60,649 bases of DNA, from contig CAZSSM010000043.1 in assembly GCA_964609385.1 (NCBI GenBank), positions 1 to 60,649 of the forward strand, in the 5' to 3' direction. Of this stretch, positions 1-8,859 are shown piece by piece (within the stretch, counting starts at the first letter, position 1; the number at the start of each line of letters is the position of its first letter). The translations under genes and the position numbers were made by a program. The notes beneath the pieces were generated by a model. It was not told where the DNA came from and searched no databases. It worked only from the letters and a program-made list of their open reading frames with translations. Source of the DNA: CAZSSM01 sp964609385. Its GTDB lineage: Bacteria; Planctomycetota; Planctomycetia; Isosphaerales; Isosphaeraceae.

Positions 1-2
1 TG

Positions 3-941
3 GGATTGGTCGTGCTCTTCGCGATCGGGTGCGAAGGGCCGACGTCGACGGGTTCGGGATCGGAGGCGATCCGGACTTTTCGAGGCACTTATCCGATCCG
101 GATTGTCTGCACGACCGGCATGGTGGCTGACCTCGCCCGGAACGTCGGTGGGGTCGGCTCGGGGGACGATGAGATCCTGGAGGTCGTCCAATTGATGCGA
201 GACGGCGTCGATCCCCACACATATAAGGCCTCGCCGCGAGACGTCCGAGAGCTAAGCCAAGCCGATCTGATCCTCTACTCGGGCCATCATCTGGAGGGGA
301 AGATGGGCGAGCTGTTCGAGCGGATGGGGCGTCGAGTGCCGACGGTGGCAGTCACCGAGGCGATCGACGAATCGCTCCTCTTGCCGCTCGACGGCAACCT
401 CTACGACCCCCATCTCTGGTTCGATGTCGGGCTCTGGAGCGAAACCGTGAGCGTGGTCCGCGACGCTCTGATCGATTACGATCCCGATCATACCGCGCTT
501 TATCGGACCAACGCTGAGGCATATCTCTATCGGCTTGAGGCTCTCGACGCGGAATGCCGTGAGCGTCTGGCCTCAGTCCCCAAGGATCGACGGATCCTGC
601 TGACCTCGCACGACGCATTCGGGTACTTCGGTCGGGCCTACAACTTCGAGGTCCGCGGGATCCAGGGGATCAGCACCGAGAGCGAAGCCGGCCTGAGACG
701 GATCAACGAGCTGGTTGAGTTCCTTTCCGAATCGGGCCAGCCGGCGGTCTTCGTCGAGACGAGCGTCTCAGAGAAAAACATGCAAGCGTTGCTGGAAGGT
801 TGTGCGGCGCGTGGCCACGAGGTGATTATCGGCGGCACACTCTTCTCCGACGCGATGGGGCCGCTCGGCACGCCCGAGGGGACCTACGAGGGTATGGTCC
901 AGAGCAACGTGAGGACGATCGTCCGAGGGTTGACCCCATGA
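3..941 (+). CDS. TroA/ZnuA-like metal-binding lipoprotein (5' end cut by window)
   Basis: Periplasmic cluster A-I solute-binding protein that captures Mn/Zn/Fe and hands it to the ABC permeases encoded next. A TTG at position 6 opens the readable frame, but the lipobox-like stretch FAIGC follows after too few residues for a signal peptide, so the true start is probably upstream of the window. Counting from codon 6, the likely ligands are His71 (DPHTYK), His136 (DPHLWFD), His202 (TSHDAFGYF) and Asp282 (LFSDAMG). Their spacing (65, 66, 80) equals that recalled for Treponema TroA (His68, His133, His199, Asp279). A third-position His resembles TroA more than the Mn-specific PsaA class, which has Glu there. 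The stop overlaps the start of the ATPase gene (ATGA). The family is secure; metal specificity is inferred. Confidence 0.9.
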   Translation, partial: GLVVLFAIGCEGPTSTGSGSEAIRTFRGTYPIRIVCTTGMVADLARNVGGVGSGDDEILEVVQLMRDGVDPHTYKASPRDVRELSQADLILYSGHHLEGKMGELFERMGRRVPTVAVTEAIDESLLLPLDGNLYDPHLWFDVGLWSETVSVVRDALIDYDPDHTALYRTNAEAYLYRLEALDAECRERLASVPKDRRILLTSHDAFGYFGRAYNFEVRGIQGISTESEAGLRRINELVEFLSESGQPAVFVETSVSEKNMQALLEGCAARGHEVIIGGTLFSDAMGPLGTPEGTYEGMVQSNVRTIVRGLTP

Positions 942-1810
942 ATAGACGCATCGAATCGGGTCTCGAGCCGAACGCGGGGATGTTTGCCGCCGAGCACGAC
1001 GGATCGCCGATCCCGACCGAGGTCCCGGACGTCGAGGCCGAGGGTGTCGATGTACCGATCCTGGATGTGCATGATGTGACGGTCGCTTACCATCGACGTC
1101 CCGTGCTCTGGAACGTCGACCTGACGCTCCGCAAGCCGCAACTGTTGGGGATCGTCGGTCCTAACGGTGCGGGCAAGAGCACGCTGCTCAAGGCGGTCCT
1201 TGGCCTGGTCCCATTGGCCACCGGCGCGGTTCGGATCCTCGGGCAGTCGGGTCGCGGGCGACGACGACTGGTCGGCTACGTCCCACAACGCGAGAGCGTC
1301 GACTGGGACTTCCCGGTCCGGGTCCGCGATGTGGTGCTGATGGGGACTTACGGCCGGCTCGGCTGGTTTCGAAGGCCCGGCGCGGGCGATCGGCAGCGTG
1401 CACAGGAATGCCTGGAGCGAGTTGGTCTGGTCGAGTTGGCCGACCGTCAGATCGGCCAGCTCTCTGGCGGACAGCAGCAGCGCACCTTCTTGGCACGTGC
1501 GCTGGCTCAGGACGCACAGGTCTACTTCATGGATGAGCCGATGGCCGGTGTCGATGCAGTAACTGAGGACGTCATCTTCCGGATCCTCCGCGAACTCCGC
1601 GATCAGGGGCGGACTGTCCTGGTCGTCCATCACGACCTACGGACTGTGCCCCGCTACTTCGACGCGGTGGCGCTGCTCAACCTCCGCTTGGTGGCCAGCG
1701 GGCCCACCGCCGAGGTGTTCGTCCCCGAGAACCTCCGCAAGACCTACGGCGGTCGGCTCGAATTGCTGGAAGCGGCCGGTCAAGCTGTCGTCGAGCAACC
1801 CGATAGCTGA
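938..1810 (+). CDS. Metal ABC transporter ATP-binding protein (TroB/ZnuC-like)
   Basis: Cytoplasmic ATPase that powers metal import. The ATG at 938 overlaps the stop of the binding-protein gene by four bases, which implies translational coupling; upstream in-frame codons would lie inside that gene and are rejected. About 45 N-terminal residues precede the ABC domain, an acidic extension longer than usual. The domain is complete: Walker A GPNGAGKST, Q-loop VPQRESVDW, signature LSGGQQQ, Walker B VYFMDEPMAGVD and switch His in VVHHDL. The protein is about 290 residues. It is followed after 42 bp by the first permease gene. Family assignment is firm and the metal substrate is inferred from the neighbours. 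Confidence 0.93.
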   Translation: MNRRIESGLEPNAGMFAAEHDGSPIPTEVPDVEAEGVDVPILDVHDVTVAYHRRPVLWNVDLTLRKPQLLGIVGPNGAGKSTLLKAVLGLVPLATGAVRILGQSGRGRRRLVGYVPQRESVDWDFPVRVRDVVLMGTYGRLGWFRRPGAGDRQRAQECLERVGLVELADRQIGQLSGGQQQRTFLARALAQDAQVYFMDEPMAGVDAVTEDVIFRILRELRDQGRTVLVVHHDLRTVPRYFDAVALLNLRLVASGPTAEVFVPENLRKTYGGRLELLEAAGQAVVEQPDS

Positions 1811-1852
1811 ACCACCTGGGATGTATCGATCACCGATCCCGAGGATGTTAAG

Positions 1853-3166
1853 ATGATGTGGGAATATAACACGTGGGTGGTGATGCTCGGCACGAGTTTA
1901 TTGGGTGCCGGCGCTGGCCTCGTCGGGACCTATGCAGTCCTTCGACAGCGAGCCCTGACCGGCGACGCGCTGGCTCACGCTGCCTTGCCGGGACTCTGCT
2001 TGGCATTCCTGATCATTGATGAACGCGACCTACCACGCCTCTTGCTGGGTGCCCTCGTAAGCGGGCTGATCGGCGTCGGTTGCATCAGCCTGCTCCGGCG
2101 GATGACTCGGATCAAGGAGGACGCGGCCGTCGGCGCGGTCCTGAGCGTCTTCTTCGGCGCGGGGTTGGTCCTCAGTCGCGTCGTCCAGGACACTTCGACC
2201 TCGGCCAGCAAGGCCGGCCTAGACACGTTCATCCTCAATCAGGCCGCCGGTATGGTCCTGGACGACGTCCGGTTGCTGGCTATCATCGGGGCCTTCAGCC
2301 TGGTGACGATTCTGCTGTTCGCCAAGGAGTTCCTGGTCGTTATCTTCGATCCGAGCTTCGCCGCCTCGCAAGGTTGGCCGGTCCTCAGACTCGACTTGAC
2401 ACTCATGGGACTGATCGCCGTGATGGTCGTCGGTGGTCTACCGGCCGTCGGTGCGGTCATGGTAGCGGCTTTGCTGATCTTGCCTGCGGCCACGGCGCGG
2501 TTCTGGACCAATCGTTTCGATGTATTGCTCGTATTAGCCGCGTTGTTCGGTGCGGCGATTGGACCGATTGGGACGTTCCTGAGCGCGACGATTGACCGAC
2601 TCCCCACCGGTCCGACGATCGTCTTGGTGGGGACCGGGTTGTTCCTCGCCTCGGTCATCGCGGCGCCCCGACGGGGAGTGATCGCGCTGACGGTCCGACG
2701 ACTCCAACTCCAAAAGCGGATGCGGCTGCGTTCCTTATTGCGGACTGCCGATATGCTGGCCGATCCGACCGGTCGCGGTTCCCTTTCCGACCTCAAGCGG
2801 CCTCGGGATGGATGGTCGTTGGCTCGTTGGCGCGGCGGACTGGCCGAGGCTGAGCGTCGAGGCTGGATCGTCGCGGAATCCTCTGAGGTCTACGCCTTGA
2901 GCGACAAGGGCCGGCGTCTCGGAGCCGAGGCGTCCCGGACCTATCGACTCTGGGAGTCGGCCCTGGTGGGCTATCCGGAGCTAGCCACCGTCCTCGGCGG
3001 ACCCGATGACGAGACCTGGAAGTCGGTCCTCTCCGACGACCAGATCGACAGGCTGGTGAAGCGGATCGACCGGGCTGAGGCCGGAGTGATGGCAGGCTCC
3101 ACATCCTCGAACCCCTCGACGTTGGCGATCTCGGAAAGCACCACGAGTCCACAGGCGGAAGCTTAA
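1853..3166 (+). CDS. ABC-3 metal permease fused to a degenerate winged-helix/DtxR-like tail
   Basis: Membrane subunit of the metal transporter. Residues 1-275 are a ZnuB/TroC-type permease with several hydrophobic helices and family segments such as GDALAHAALPG and GLPAVGAVMVAALLILPAA. Residues about 285-415 are cytoplasmic and resemble the DNA-binding and dimerisation part of DtxR/MntR regulators (a LSDKGRRLG wing, then RTYRLWES). The metal-binding His of the HRLWE motif is replaced by Tyr364, Glu368 remains, and no EH motif follows, so metal sensing by this copy is doubtful. At 437 residues it is far longer than a plain permease (about 280). The start is one of two adjacent ATGs (1853 or 1856). 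The next gene starts two bases after its stop. Confidence 0.88.
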   Translation: MMWEYNTWVVMLGTSLLGAGAGLVGTYAVLRQRALTGDALAHAALPGLCLAFLIIDERDLPRLLLGALVSGLIGVGCISLLRRMTRIKEDAAVGAVLSVFFGAGLVLSRVVQDTSTSASKAGLDTFILNQAAGMVLDDVRLLAIIGAFSLVTILLFAKEFLVVIFDPSFAASQGWPVLRLDLTLMGLIAVMVVGGLPAVGAVMVAALLILPAATARFWTNRFDVLLVLAALFGAAIGPIGTFLSATIDRLPTGPTIVLVGTGLFLASVIAAPRRGVIALTVRRLQLQKRMRLRSLLRTADMLADPTGRGSLSDLKRPRDGWSLARWRGGLAEAERRGWIVAESSEVYALSDKGRRLGAEASRTYRLWESALVGYPELATVLGGPDDETWKSVLSDDQIDRLVKRIDRAEAGVMAGSTSSNPSTLAISESTTSPQAEA

Positions 3167-3168
3167 CC

Positions 3169-4545
3169 ATGACTTGGCTGACCTGGGAACTGATCGATCC
3201 GATCGCCTTGTGGACGATCGTTGTCGGCATCGCCGTCAACGTCCCGTGTGCGTTGCTGGGTTGTTATCTCGTGCTTCGCAAGATGAGTCTCCTGGGCGAT
3301 GCGATCAGCCACGCGATCCTACCGGGGATCGTCGTCGCGTTCTTGCTGACTGGTTCCCTCGATTCGTGGGCGATCTTTCTCGGGGCGTTGACCGCCGGGA
3401 TGCTGACGACGTTCCTGGTCCAGACCCTTCGGAGTTACGGACAGGTGCCCGAGGATGCCAGCATGGGCGTGGTCTTCACAGCGCTGTTCGCCCTCGGCGT
3501 ATTGCTGATCGTCAAACAAGTAGGAAACTCCGACCTCGATCCGGGTTGCGTCCTCTATGGCGAGATCGGCTACACCCCCTTCGATACGGTCGCGACGGGG
3601 ATTGGCGAGATCCCCAGGGTTCTGAGACCCTTGAGCTTGGCCGGGCTGGCGACGATCGTTTTCATCGGTCTGTTCTGGAAAGAGTTGAAGCTCACCTCAT
3701 TTGACCCCGGCTTGGCCACAGCGATGGGGTTTTCGGCTGTCGGTCTGCATTACGCATTGATGGGGATGGTTGCCACGGTCACTGTCGCATCGTTCGAGGC
3801 GGTTGGTTCGATTTTGGTCATCGCGATGCTGATCGTCCCCGGTGCAACGGCACACCTCTTGACTGATCGTTTGAGTGTGATGCTCGCCTTGGCGTCTCTC
3901 TTGGGTATCACCACGGCGGTCCTCGGCTACTATGCGGCGGTTGCGGCTGGGACGACGATCGCTGGGATGATGGCGGTCGTCTCAGGGGTCCAACTCTGCT
4001 TAGCGGTCGTCTTCGCGCCCAAACATGGCCTATTAATCCGGTTCTGGAGACGGATCGACCTGGCTACGCGGATCGCAGCCGAGGACATCATGGCGCAGCT
4101 CTATCGTCTCGGTGAACGGACCGAAGGAGTGATAGCGGCCGGCGCTGTCCCTACGGCTCGCGCCAGCATCGACTTGGGAGCTGCCCGACGCGCTATTGGC
4201 GGTGGGATCCGAGCCCGGATGGCTCTGGGTCGGCTCCGACATCACGGGCTGGTCGAAGACGATCCGTTGTCGTCCGGACGTCGGGTCCGCCTGAGCGATC
4301 GTGGACGTCGACGTGCGATGGGTCTGGTCCGCTCGCACCGGCTCTGGGAATCGTACCTGGGCACACACTTCGAATTGCCGCTAGACCACCTACATGAGCC
4401 GGCTGAACGGATCGAACACTTCATCGACCCCAGTCTCCGAGAGCGCTTGGCCGCCGAACTGCAACAGCCCCAGGCCGACCCGCACGGTCAACCGATCCCG
4501 CCCTCCCCCGCCTTGACCGAAGACCGTCCGTGGCCCAATCGATAA
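3169..4545 (+). CDS. ABC-3 metal permease fused to a MntR/DtxR-like metalloregulator domain
   Basis: Second membrane subunit of the transporter (TroD-like). Residues 1-290 are the ABC-3 permease (GDAISHAILPG, FEAVGSILVIAMLIVPGA). Residues about 297-450 are a near-complete DtxR-family module: a helix AEDIMAQLYRL that aligns with the first helix of B. subtilis MntR, a winged helix, then SHRLWES, LHEPAERIEH and DPHGQPIP. Predicted ligand equivalents are Asp306, His390, Glu394, His409, Glu413, Glu416 and His417. Glu413 sits where DtxR has Cys102 and MntR has Glu99, which suggests Mn. The MntR Glu11 position is Ala. The fusion could act as an allosteric metal brake or as a membrane-tethered regulator; both are inference. 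No separate regulator gene lies beside the operon within this window. Confidence 0.9.
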   Translation: MTWLTWELIDPIALWTIVVGIAVNVPCALLGCYLVLRKMSLLGDAISHAILPGIVVAFLLTGSLDSWAIFLGALTAGMLTTFLVQTLRSYGQVPEDASMGVVFTALFALGVLLIVKQVGNSDLDPGCVLYGEIGYTPFDTVATGIGEIPRVLRPLSLAGLATIVFIGLFWKELKLTSFDPGLATAMGFSAVGLHYALMGMVATVTVASFEAVGSILVIAMLIVPGATAHLLTDRLSVMLALASLLGITTAVLGYYAAVAAGTTIAGMMAVVSGVQLCLAVVFAPKHGLLIRFWRRIDLATRIAAEDIMAQLYRLGERTEGVIAAGAVPTARASIDLGAARRAIGGGIRARMALGRLRHHGLVEDDPLSSGRRVRLSDRGRRRAMGLVRSHRLWESYLGTHFELPLDHLHEPAERIEHFIDPSLRERLAAELQQPQADPHGQPIPPSPALTEDRPWPNR

Positions 4546-4590
4546 CGGATTGATGGGAATCGATTAATTTGGCTTCGAGATCCCACCTCG

Positions 4591-5844
4591 CTAGACCTCC
4601 TCTTCGAGTTCGAGGACGCCGTCCTCGATCATCCACTGGGCTTTGCCCCGGATCCGATCACAGAGGGCGTCGAGCTGTTCGGTCAGTGCCCCATCCGGGA
4701 TCGCATCGAGGAATCGTGTAGCCGCTGTGGGCCGCTCGAGATGATCGACAAGGATTTGAGCCGCCTTGAGCTGAACCTTCGCGGCTCGGTCGGGAAACCG
4801 TTGCGCATACTCACTCATCAGGGGGATCGAGTCGGCCCACGATTCTTGTGTATGGAGGGCCTTGATCAGCCCCATGAGCAGGTCCTCAGGCAGGGTAAAG
4901 TCGGGTATTTGCGCGCGGGCCGAGTCAAAGAACGAGAGGGCCTGGATCGGATCGCCTTGCTCGATCAGTGCTTTGCGAATCCTGACGAACTGTCGCTGAG
5001 AACGTAGTTCCTGGTCGGAGTCGACGCGGTTTGAACCATCGTCGTTGTCCCAGGATTGTGCCGCCTCAGTTCGTCGGCTGTATCCGCGTCTTTTCTTCGA
5101 CCTGCGTCGACGCTTGGTCTTGTTGGTGATCTCGTCGACTGTCTTGAGATGAGAGCCCGCCATGACCGAGAAGACGTCCCACCCTTCGCAGTCAACCAAA
5201 CGTCCCTTGAGCAAGACCATCCCGACAATTAGGCCGAGCACCGCTCCGATCAGGTGGAGCGCTGATGAGGAAGACAGTCCCACGGACAGGAACAAGGCGG
5301 CGACTGCGCTGTCGGACACGATGTAAAACAAGGCGAAGCCGTAGACCGGGACGTCCCAAAGGAAGACCCGAAAGAGCCCGAAGAAGAAGAACGTGAGGCA
5401 GCTCAACGAGTTCTTCGGTGCCCAGATCATCCCCATTGCCATCAGTCCATAGATGGCTGAGGAAGCGCCGAGCGATCCTCCCTCGAATTTCAAAGCATTG
5501 GCCAGAGCCTGCTCGATCGCCGATTCCCCGATGCCAATCCCCACGAACGTTGCCAGGAAGCCCATCAGCCCGATCTTTCCCTCCACAATTAAGCCGAATA
5601 CCCAGAGGAAGACCAAATTGGTGGCAAGATGGATCGGCCCTTCATGGATCAGGATCGAGGTCATCCATTGGAGCGGCTGGAGCCCCTGTCCATAGTTCAG
5701 GGTGTAGGGCGAGCCTATCTCGGGGTCCATCGGTTGGCCCCAGAAGACGAGTGAAGCGATGGTGCAGAAGACCATCATCGCGACCGTGCCGATTGGCCAG
5801 TGATAGACCGGGGCGTCGGTCCCGGTCGGAATGATGAAGAGCAT
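4591..5844 (-). CDS. Rhomboid-family intramembrane serine protease
   Basis: Polytopic membrane protease. With the long reading from 5955, the catalytic pair is Ser165 in LGASSAIYG and His234 in ALHLIGAVLG, with the oxyanion-type HxxxN in IHLATN (His109, Asn113). The usual GASG box reads GASS here, a mild variant. I prefer the ATG at 5844 (MLFIIPTGTDAPVYHWP) because planctomycete rhomboids, as I recall them, begin close to this motif; GTG 5955 and ATG 5916 are possible longer starts. After the membrane part comes a basic linker rich in Lys/Arg, then about 130 residues of soluble helical, TPR-like sequence with a C-terminal acidic end. It is convergent with the metal operon. Its substrates are unknown. 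Confidence 0.85.
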   Translation of the reverse strand: MLFIIPTGTDAPVYHWPIGTVAMMVFCTIASLVFWGQPMDPEIGSPYTLNYGQGLQPLQWMTSILIHEGPIHLATNLVFLWVFGLIVEGKIGLMGFLATFVGIGIGESAIEQALANALKFEGGSLGASSAIYGLMAMGMIWAPKNSLSCLTFFFFGLFRVFLWDVPVYGFALFYIVSDSAVAALFLSVGLSSSSALHLIGAVLGLIVGMVLLKGRLVDCEGWDVFSVMAGSHLKTVDEITNKTKRRRRSKKRRGYSRRTEAAQSWDNDDGSNRVDSDQELRSQRQFVRIRKALIEQGDPIQALSFFDSARAQIPDFTLPEDLLMGLIKALHTQESWADSIPLMSEYAQRFPDRAAKVQLKAAQILVDHLERPTAATRFLDAIPDGALTEQLDALCDRIRGKAQWMIEDGVLELEEEV

Positions 5845-6219
5845 TTGATGTGACAGATCCACCGAGGGAGAGAAGGGGGTGATGGGTCGCTTCGACGTTG
5901 GGGGCGGTCGGAGCATGGTGTTCGACGTGGCCCGCTCAATTGGTCGGCTAATCACGACCGGTGCACTTGTCGTCGAGCCGCGATCGTGAGTTAAGGTCTA
6001 TCATGTAAGTAAGTTGGCGGTACGAGAAGGTCGTTTTGTCCGATCGCCGAGTTCCATGAGCCGCGTCCGAGCGTCCGAATCGATGACAGGTCGGGATTGT
6101 GCCAGAATACCCTGCTTGCTAAAATGCGTAATTCTGCTGGATCACGATTCTTGCGTGAACACTGTCCCCTTTTCATCCCATCACTGCGATCCACTACTTA
6201 ATTGGAGCCGACCGGTCGT

Positions 6220-7140
6220 ATGCTCACCAGTTCGGTTCATGACGAGGCCATTCGCAAAGCGGACGTGTTGGTTGAAGCATTAGGCTATATCCGCCAATTC
6301 CGCGGCCGTTACACGGTGATTAAGCTGGGCGGGTCCGTAATGGAGGATAACGATGCGCTCCAGGCCTTGCTCTTTGACATCGTCTTCATGCAGACGGTCG
6401 GGATGTGTCCGGTAGTCGTTCATGGAGGTGGTAAGGCGATTTCGGCTGAAATGGCAAGGTCGGGCCTACGAACGCATTGGGTCCAAGGCCGTCGCTACAC
6501 CGATGCGGAGACCTTGAAGATCGTTGCCGAGGTGCTCGTCGGCGGGGTCAATGAGACGATCCGCCGTCATATCATCAAATTCGGCGGACGCGCCGCAGGA
6601 CTTCATCATCGCACCGTACCCTGCTTGGTCGGGCGTCGGTTGAATCTTCATGACGAACAGGGCGACCCGATCGATTTGGGCTATGTGGGACAGGTCGCAA
6701 CCGTCGACGTGGACCTGATCGAGGATCATTGCCGGGCTGGCACAGTCCCGGTGATTCCGTCGTTGGCCCAGGACGGCCCCGATCCAGAGGCCGGTCTACT
6801 CAATGTCAACGCTGACACCGCCGCTGCGGCGGTTGCCTCGGCCCTCCGCGCCGAGAAACTCGTCTTCCTGACAGACACTCCAGGAATCCTGATCGATCGT
6901 GGCGATCCTGACTCACTCCAGAGCGCTTTAGATCCCGAGAGGTGCCAGAGTTTGATCGCCGACGGCACCATCGATGGGGGGATGATCCCGAAAATCGAGG
7001 CTGGTCTGGAGAGTCTCCATGCTGGAGTCCGCAAGACCCACATCATCGATGGGCGGCTCCGGCATTCGCTCTTGCTAGAAATCTACACCGATCGCGGAAT
7101 CGGTACGCAGATCACTCTCGAACCAATGCGGAATCGCTGA
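6220..7140 (+). CDS. argB: Acetylglutamate kinase
   Basis: Phosphorylates N-acetylglutamate, the second step of arginine synthesis. It belongs to the amino-acid kinase fold, with IKLGGSVMED near the N terminus, VVHGGGKAIS for substrate binding, GYVGQVATVD, LNVNADTAAAAVA and the C-terminal GGMIPKIEAGLE. The product is about 306 residues, the normal length. The ATG at 6220 is chosen over an in-frame TTG at 6202. It opens an arginine gene run with argD and argF in the same direction. The upstream 375 bp, shared with the divergent rhomboid gene, should hold its promoter. Confidence 0.95.
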   Translation: MLTSSVHDEAIRKADVLVEALGYIRQFRGRYTVIKLGGSVMEDNDALQALLFDIVFMQTVGMCPVVVHGGGKAISAEMARSGLRTHWVQGRRYTDAETLKIVAEVLVGGVNETIRRHIIKFGGRAAGLHHRTVPCLVGRRLNLHDEQGDPIDLGYVGQVATVDVDLIEDHCRAGTVPVIPSLAQDGPDPEAGLLNVNADTAAAAVASALRAEKLVFLTDTPGILIDRGDPDSLQSALDPERCQSLIADGTIDGGMIPKIEAGLESLHAGVRKTHIIDGRLRHSLLLEIYTDRGIGTQITLEPMRNR

Positions 7141-7285
7141 ACCCGGCCGGTCCTCACGGTGTCTCTCCTGGGTGATCTGGAGTCGACGAATCTCCGTCGG
7201 CTCTCGGACGATGATGGTTTCCCAACTGACTTGGACCTGCCCCTGGCTTTAGCAGTGGGCTCTGCACAAACCCCCGGCTCTGCAC

Positions 7286-7293
7286 AGGAAAGG
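7286..7293 (+). promoter_or_regulatory. Ribosome binding site for argD
   Basis: AGGAAAGG eight bases before the GTG at 7302. It supports this GTG start over the nearby out-of-frame ATG at 7309. Confidence 0.6.
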
Positions 7294-7301
7294 CAACCGC
7301 C

Positions 7302-8531
7302 GTGGCCCATGTCGAGCTGACACGATCGGCTGAGACGATCGCCCAATTTGATCGCTACGTGATCAGTAACTACAACCGGTTTCCAGTCAGCCTGGTCCGC
7401 GGCGAAGGCTCCTGGATTTGGGACGCTGAAGACGAACGCTACCTTGATCTGTTCCCGGGTTGGGGTTGCAACTTGTTAGGGCACTGCCCTCTACGCGTCG
7501 TCGAAGCGGTCCGCGACCAGGTCGGCCGGCTGATCCATGTGCCCAACACTTGGTACATGGAAACCCAGGGAGCTTTTGCCGAGGCACTCTCGCGTCGGAG
7601 CTTCGGCGGCCAAGCTTTCTTCTGCAACAGCGGAGCCGAGGCAATCGAGGCGATGATCAAACTGGCTCGTGCCTACGGCTATCCTCAAGGGCGTCACGGG
7701 ATCGTGACCGTTCGTGGAGGGTTCCATGGCCGGACCTACGCGGCGCTGACGGCCACGGCCCAGACTCAGTACCATCAGGGCTTCGAGCCTATGGTCCCCG
7801 GATTCCGCTACATTCCCCATGGCGATCTGGACGCCGCAGCCGAAGCAATCGACGAGACCGTCGCCGGCGTGATGCTCGAACCGATTCAAGGTGAAGGGGG
7901 GATCAACCTGCCGCCGGACGGGTACTTGGATGGTCTGCGTAGAATCTGTGACGAGCGCGGAGCCCTCTTGCTCTTCGACGAGGTCCAGACCAGCATGGGA
8001 AGAACAGGCCACTGGTTTGGCTATCAGGGGTACGGGGTGGTTCCGGACGCGTTGACCTCCGCCAAGGCATTGGCCGGCGGTGTGGCTGCCGGCGTCATGT
8101 TGGCCCGACCCGAAGTGGCTGCGGCCTTGAAGCCGGGGATGCACGCCAGCACCTTCGGCGGCAATCCTTTGGCCTGTCGAGCCGGGCTGGCCGTCATCGA
8201 GACGATCGAGGCCGAGGGCCTGCTCGATCGTGCTGTGCAGATCGGACAGCGGTTCGCCGACCACTTCGAGGCGTTACGTTGCGAAAGCCCCGATCATGTA
8301 CGCGATGTCCGGATCCGTGGCGTCATGATCGGGCTGGAGGTCAACATGGACGCCGCCAAGGTAGTTCAAGCTTGTTTGAAGCGTCGACTTCTGGTCAATG
8401 CGACTGGCCCGGGTCGCCGAGTCGTCCGACTCCTGCCGGCGATGAACCTGACCGACGACCTGATCGACGAGGGTTGCGAACGGCTCCGCGACGCCCTGCT
8501 GAGCTTGGAACCGGTCGCTGAGCCATCCTGA
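7302..8531 (+). CDS. argD: Acetylornithine aminotransferase
   Basis: PLP-dependent class III aminotransferase that converts N-acetylglutamate semialdehyde to N-acetylornithine. It shows FPGWGCNLLGHC, the CNSGAEAIEAMIKLAR phosphate-binding segment, FHGRTYAAL, EPIQGEGGI, LLFDEVQTSMGRTG and the PLP lysine Lys255 in TSAKALAGG. Its 409 residues match the family. The GTG start has a good ribosome binding site. It sits 161 bp after argB and 328 bp before argF. Class III enzymes share these motifs, so an ornithine or succinylornithine aminotransferase is possible, but the argB/argF neighbours favour ArgD. Confidence 0.93.
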   Translation: MAHVELTRSAETIAQFDRYVISNYNRFPVSLVRGEGSWIWDAEDERYLDLFPGWGCNLLGHCPLRVVEAVRDQVGRLIHVPNTWYMETQGAFAEALSRRSFGGQAFFCNSGAEAIEAMIKLARAYGYPQGRHGIVTVRGGFHGRTYAALTATAQTQYHQGFEPMVPGFRYIPHGDLDAAAEAIDETVAGVMLEPIQGEGGINLPPDGYLDGLRRICDERGALLLFDEVQTSMGRTGHWFGYQGYGVVPDALTSAKALAGGVAAGVMLARPEVAAALKPGMHASTFGGNPLACRAGLAVIETIEAEGLLDRAVQIGQRFADHFEALRCESPDHVRDVRIRGVMIGLEVNMDAAKVVQACLKRRLLVNATGPGRRVVRLLPAMNLTDDLIDEGCERLRDALLSLEPVAEPS

Positions 8532-8859
8532 CCTCCAGATTTTGGGAGCGATGGTAAACGCGAATCGAAGCGTCATCGGCCGTCGGCGGCCGGTGGGTAC
8601 TCGACCCTCGTCTTGAGAGGGGATCCCCCTTCGATCCGCAGGATTGTTGATCTAGACTGATATCTTTGGGAGAACCTGGGCCGATCGGTCCGAGGCGATC
8701 CCGGGGAAGGTCGGACGTTCGAGCCCCGGTCCTTGGGATCGTCGAGGTTCGTGTCCGAGGCGCAGTCCAGGCTTCCGGCCGCCCGCAACACCGGGCCGAA
8801 CCGAGCGCGGAGCTGGGGCAGGACCACCCGATGGCCCTCCGAGAGCGCGGAGACGCGAT
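8532..8859 (+). other. Spacer between argD and argF
   Basis: No convincing gene, tRNA or terminator is visible. Reading frames here have non-protein-like composition. A GTTCGAGCC string near 8718 resembles a tRNA T-loop but has no matching stems. Confidence 0.6.

Noticed and set aside
884..1633. 249-codon minus-strand frame over the metal ABC ATPase gene
   Set aside because: It overlaps a clear ABC ATPase and has no protein-like pattern.
2239..2796. 185-codon minus-strand frame within the first permease
   Set aside because: Ser/Thr/Arg-rich shadow of a membrane protein gene.
7491..8264. 257-codon frame antisense to argD
   Set aside because: The argD motifs cover the same bases; no homology is visible in the antisense frame.
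8700..8740. Possible tRNA suggested by a GTTCGAGCC string
   Set aside because: No acceptor, D-arm or anticodon stem can be drawn around it.
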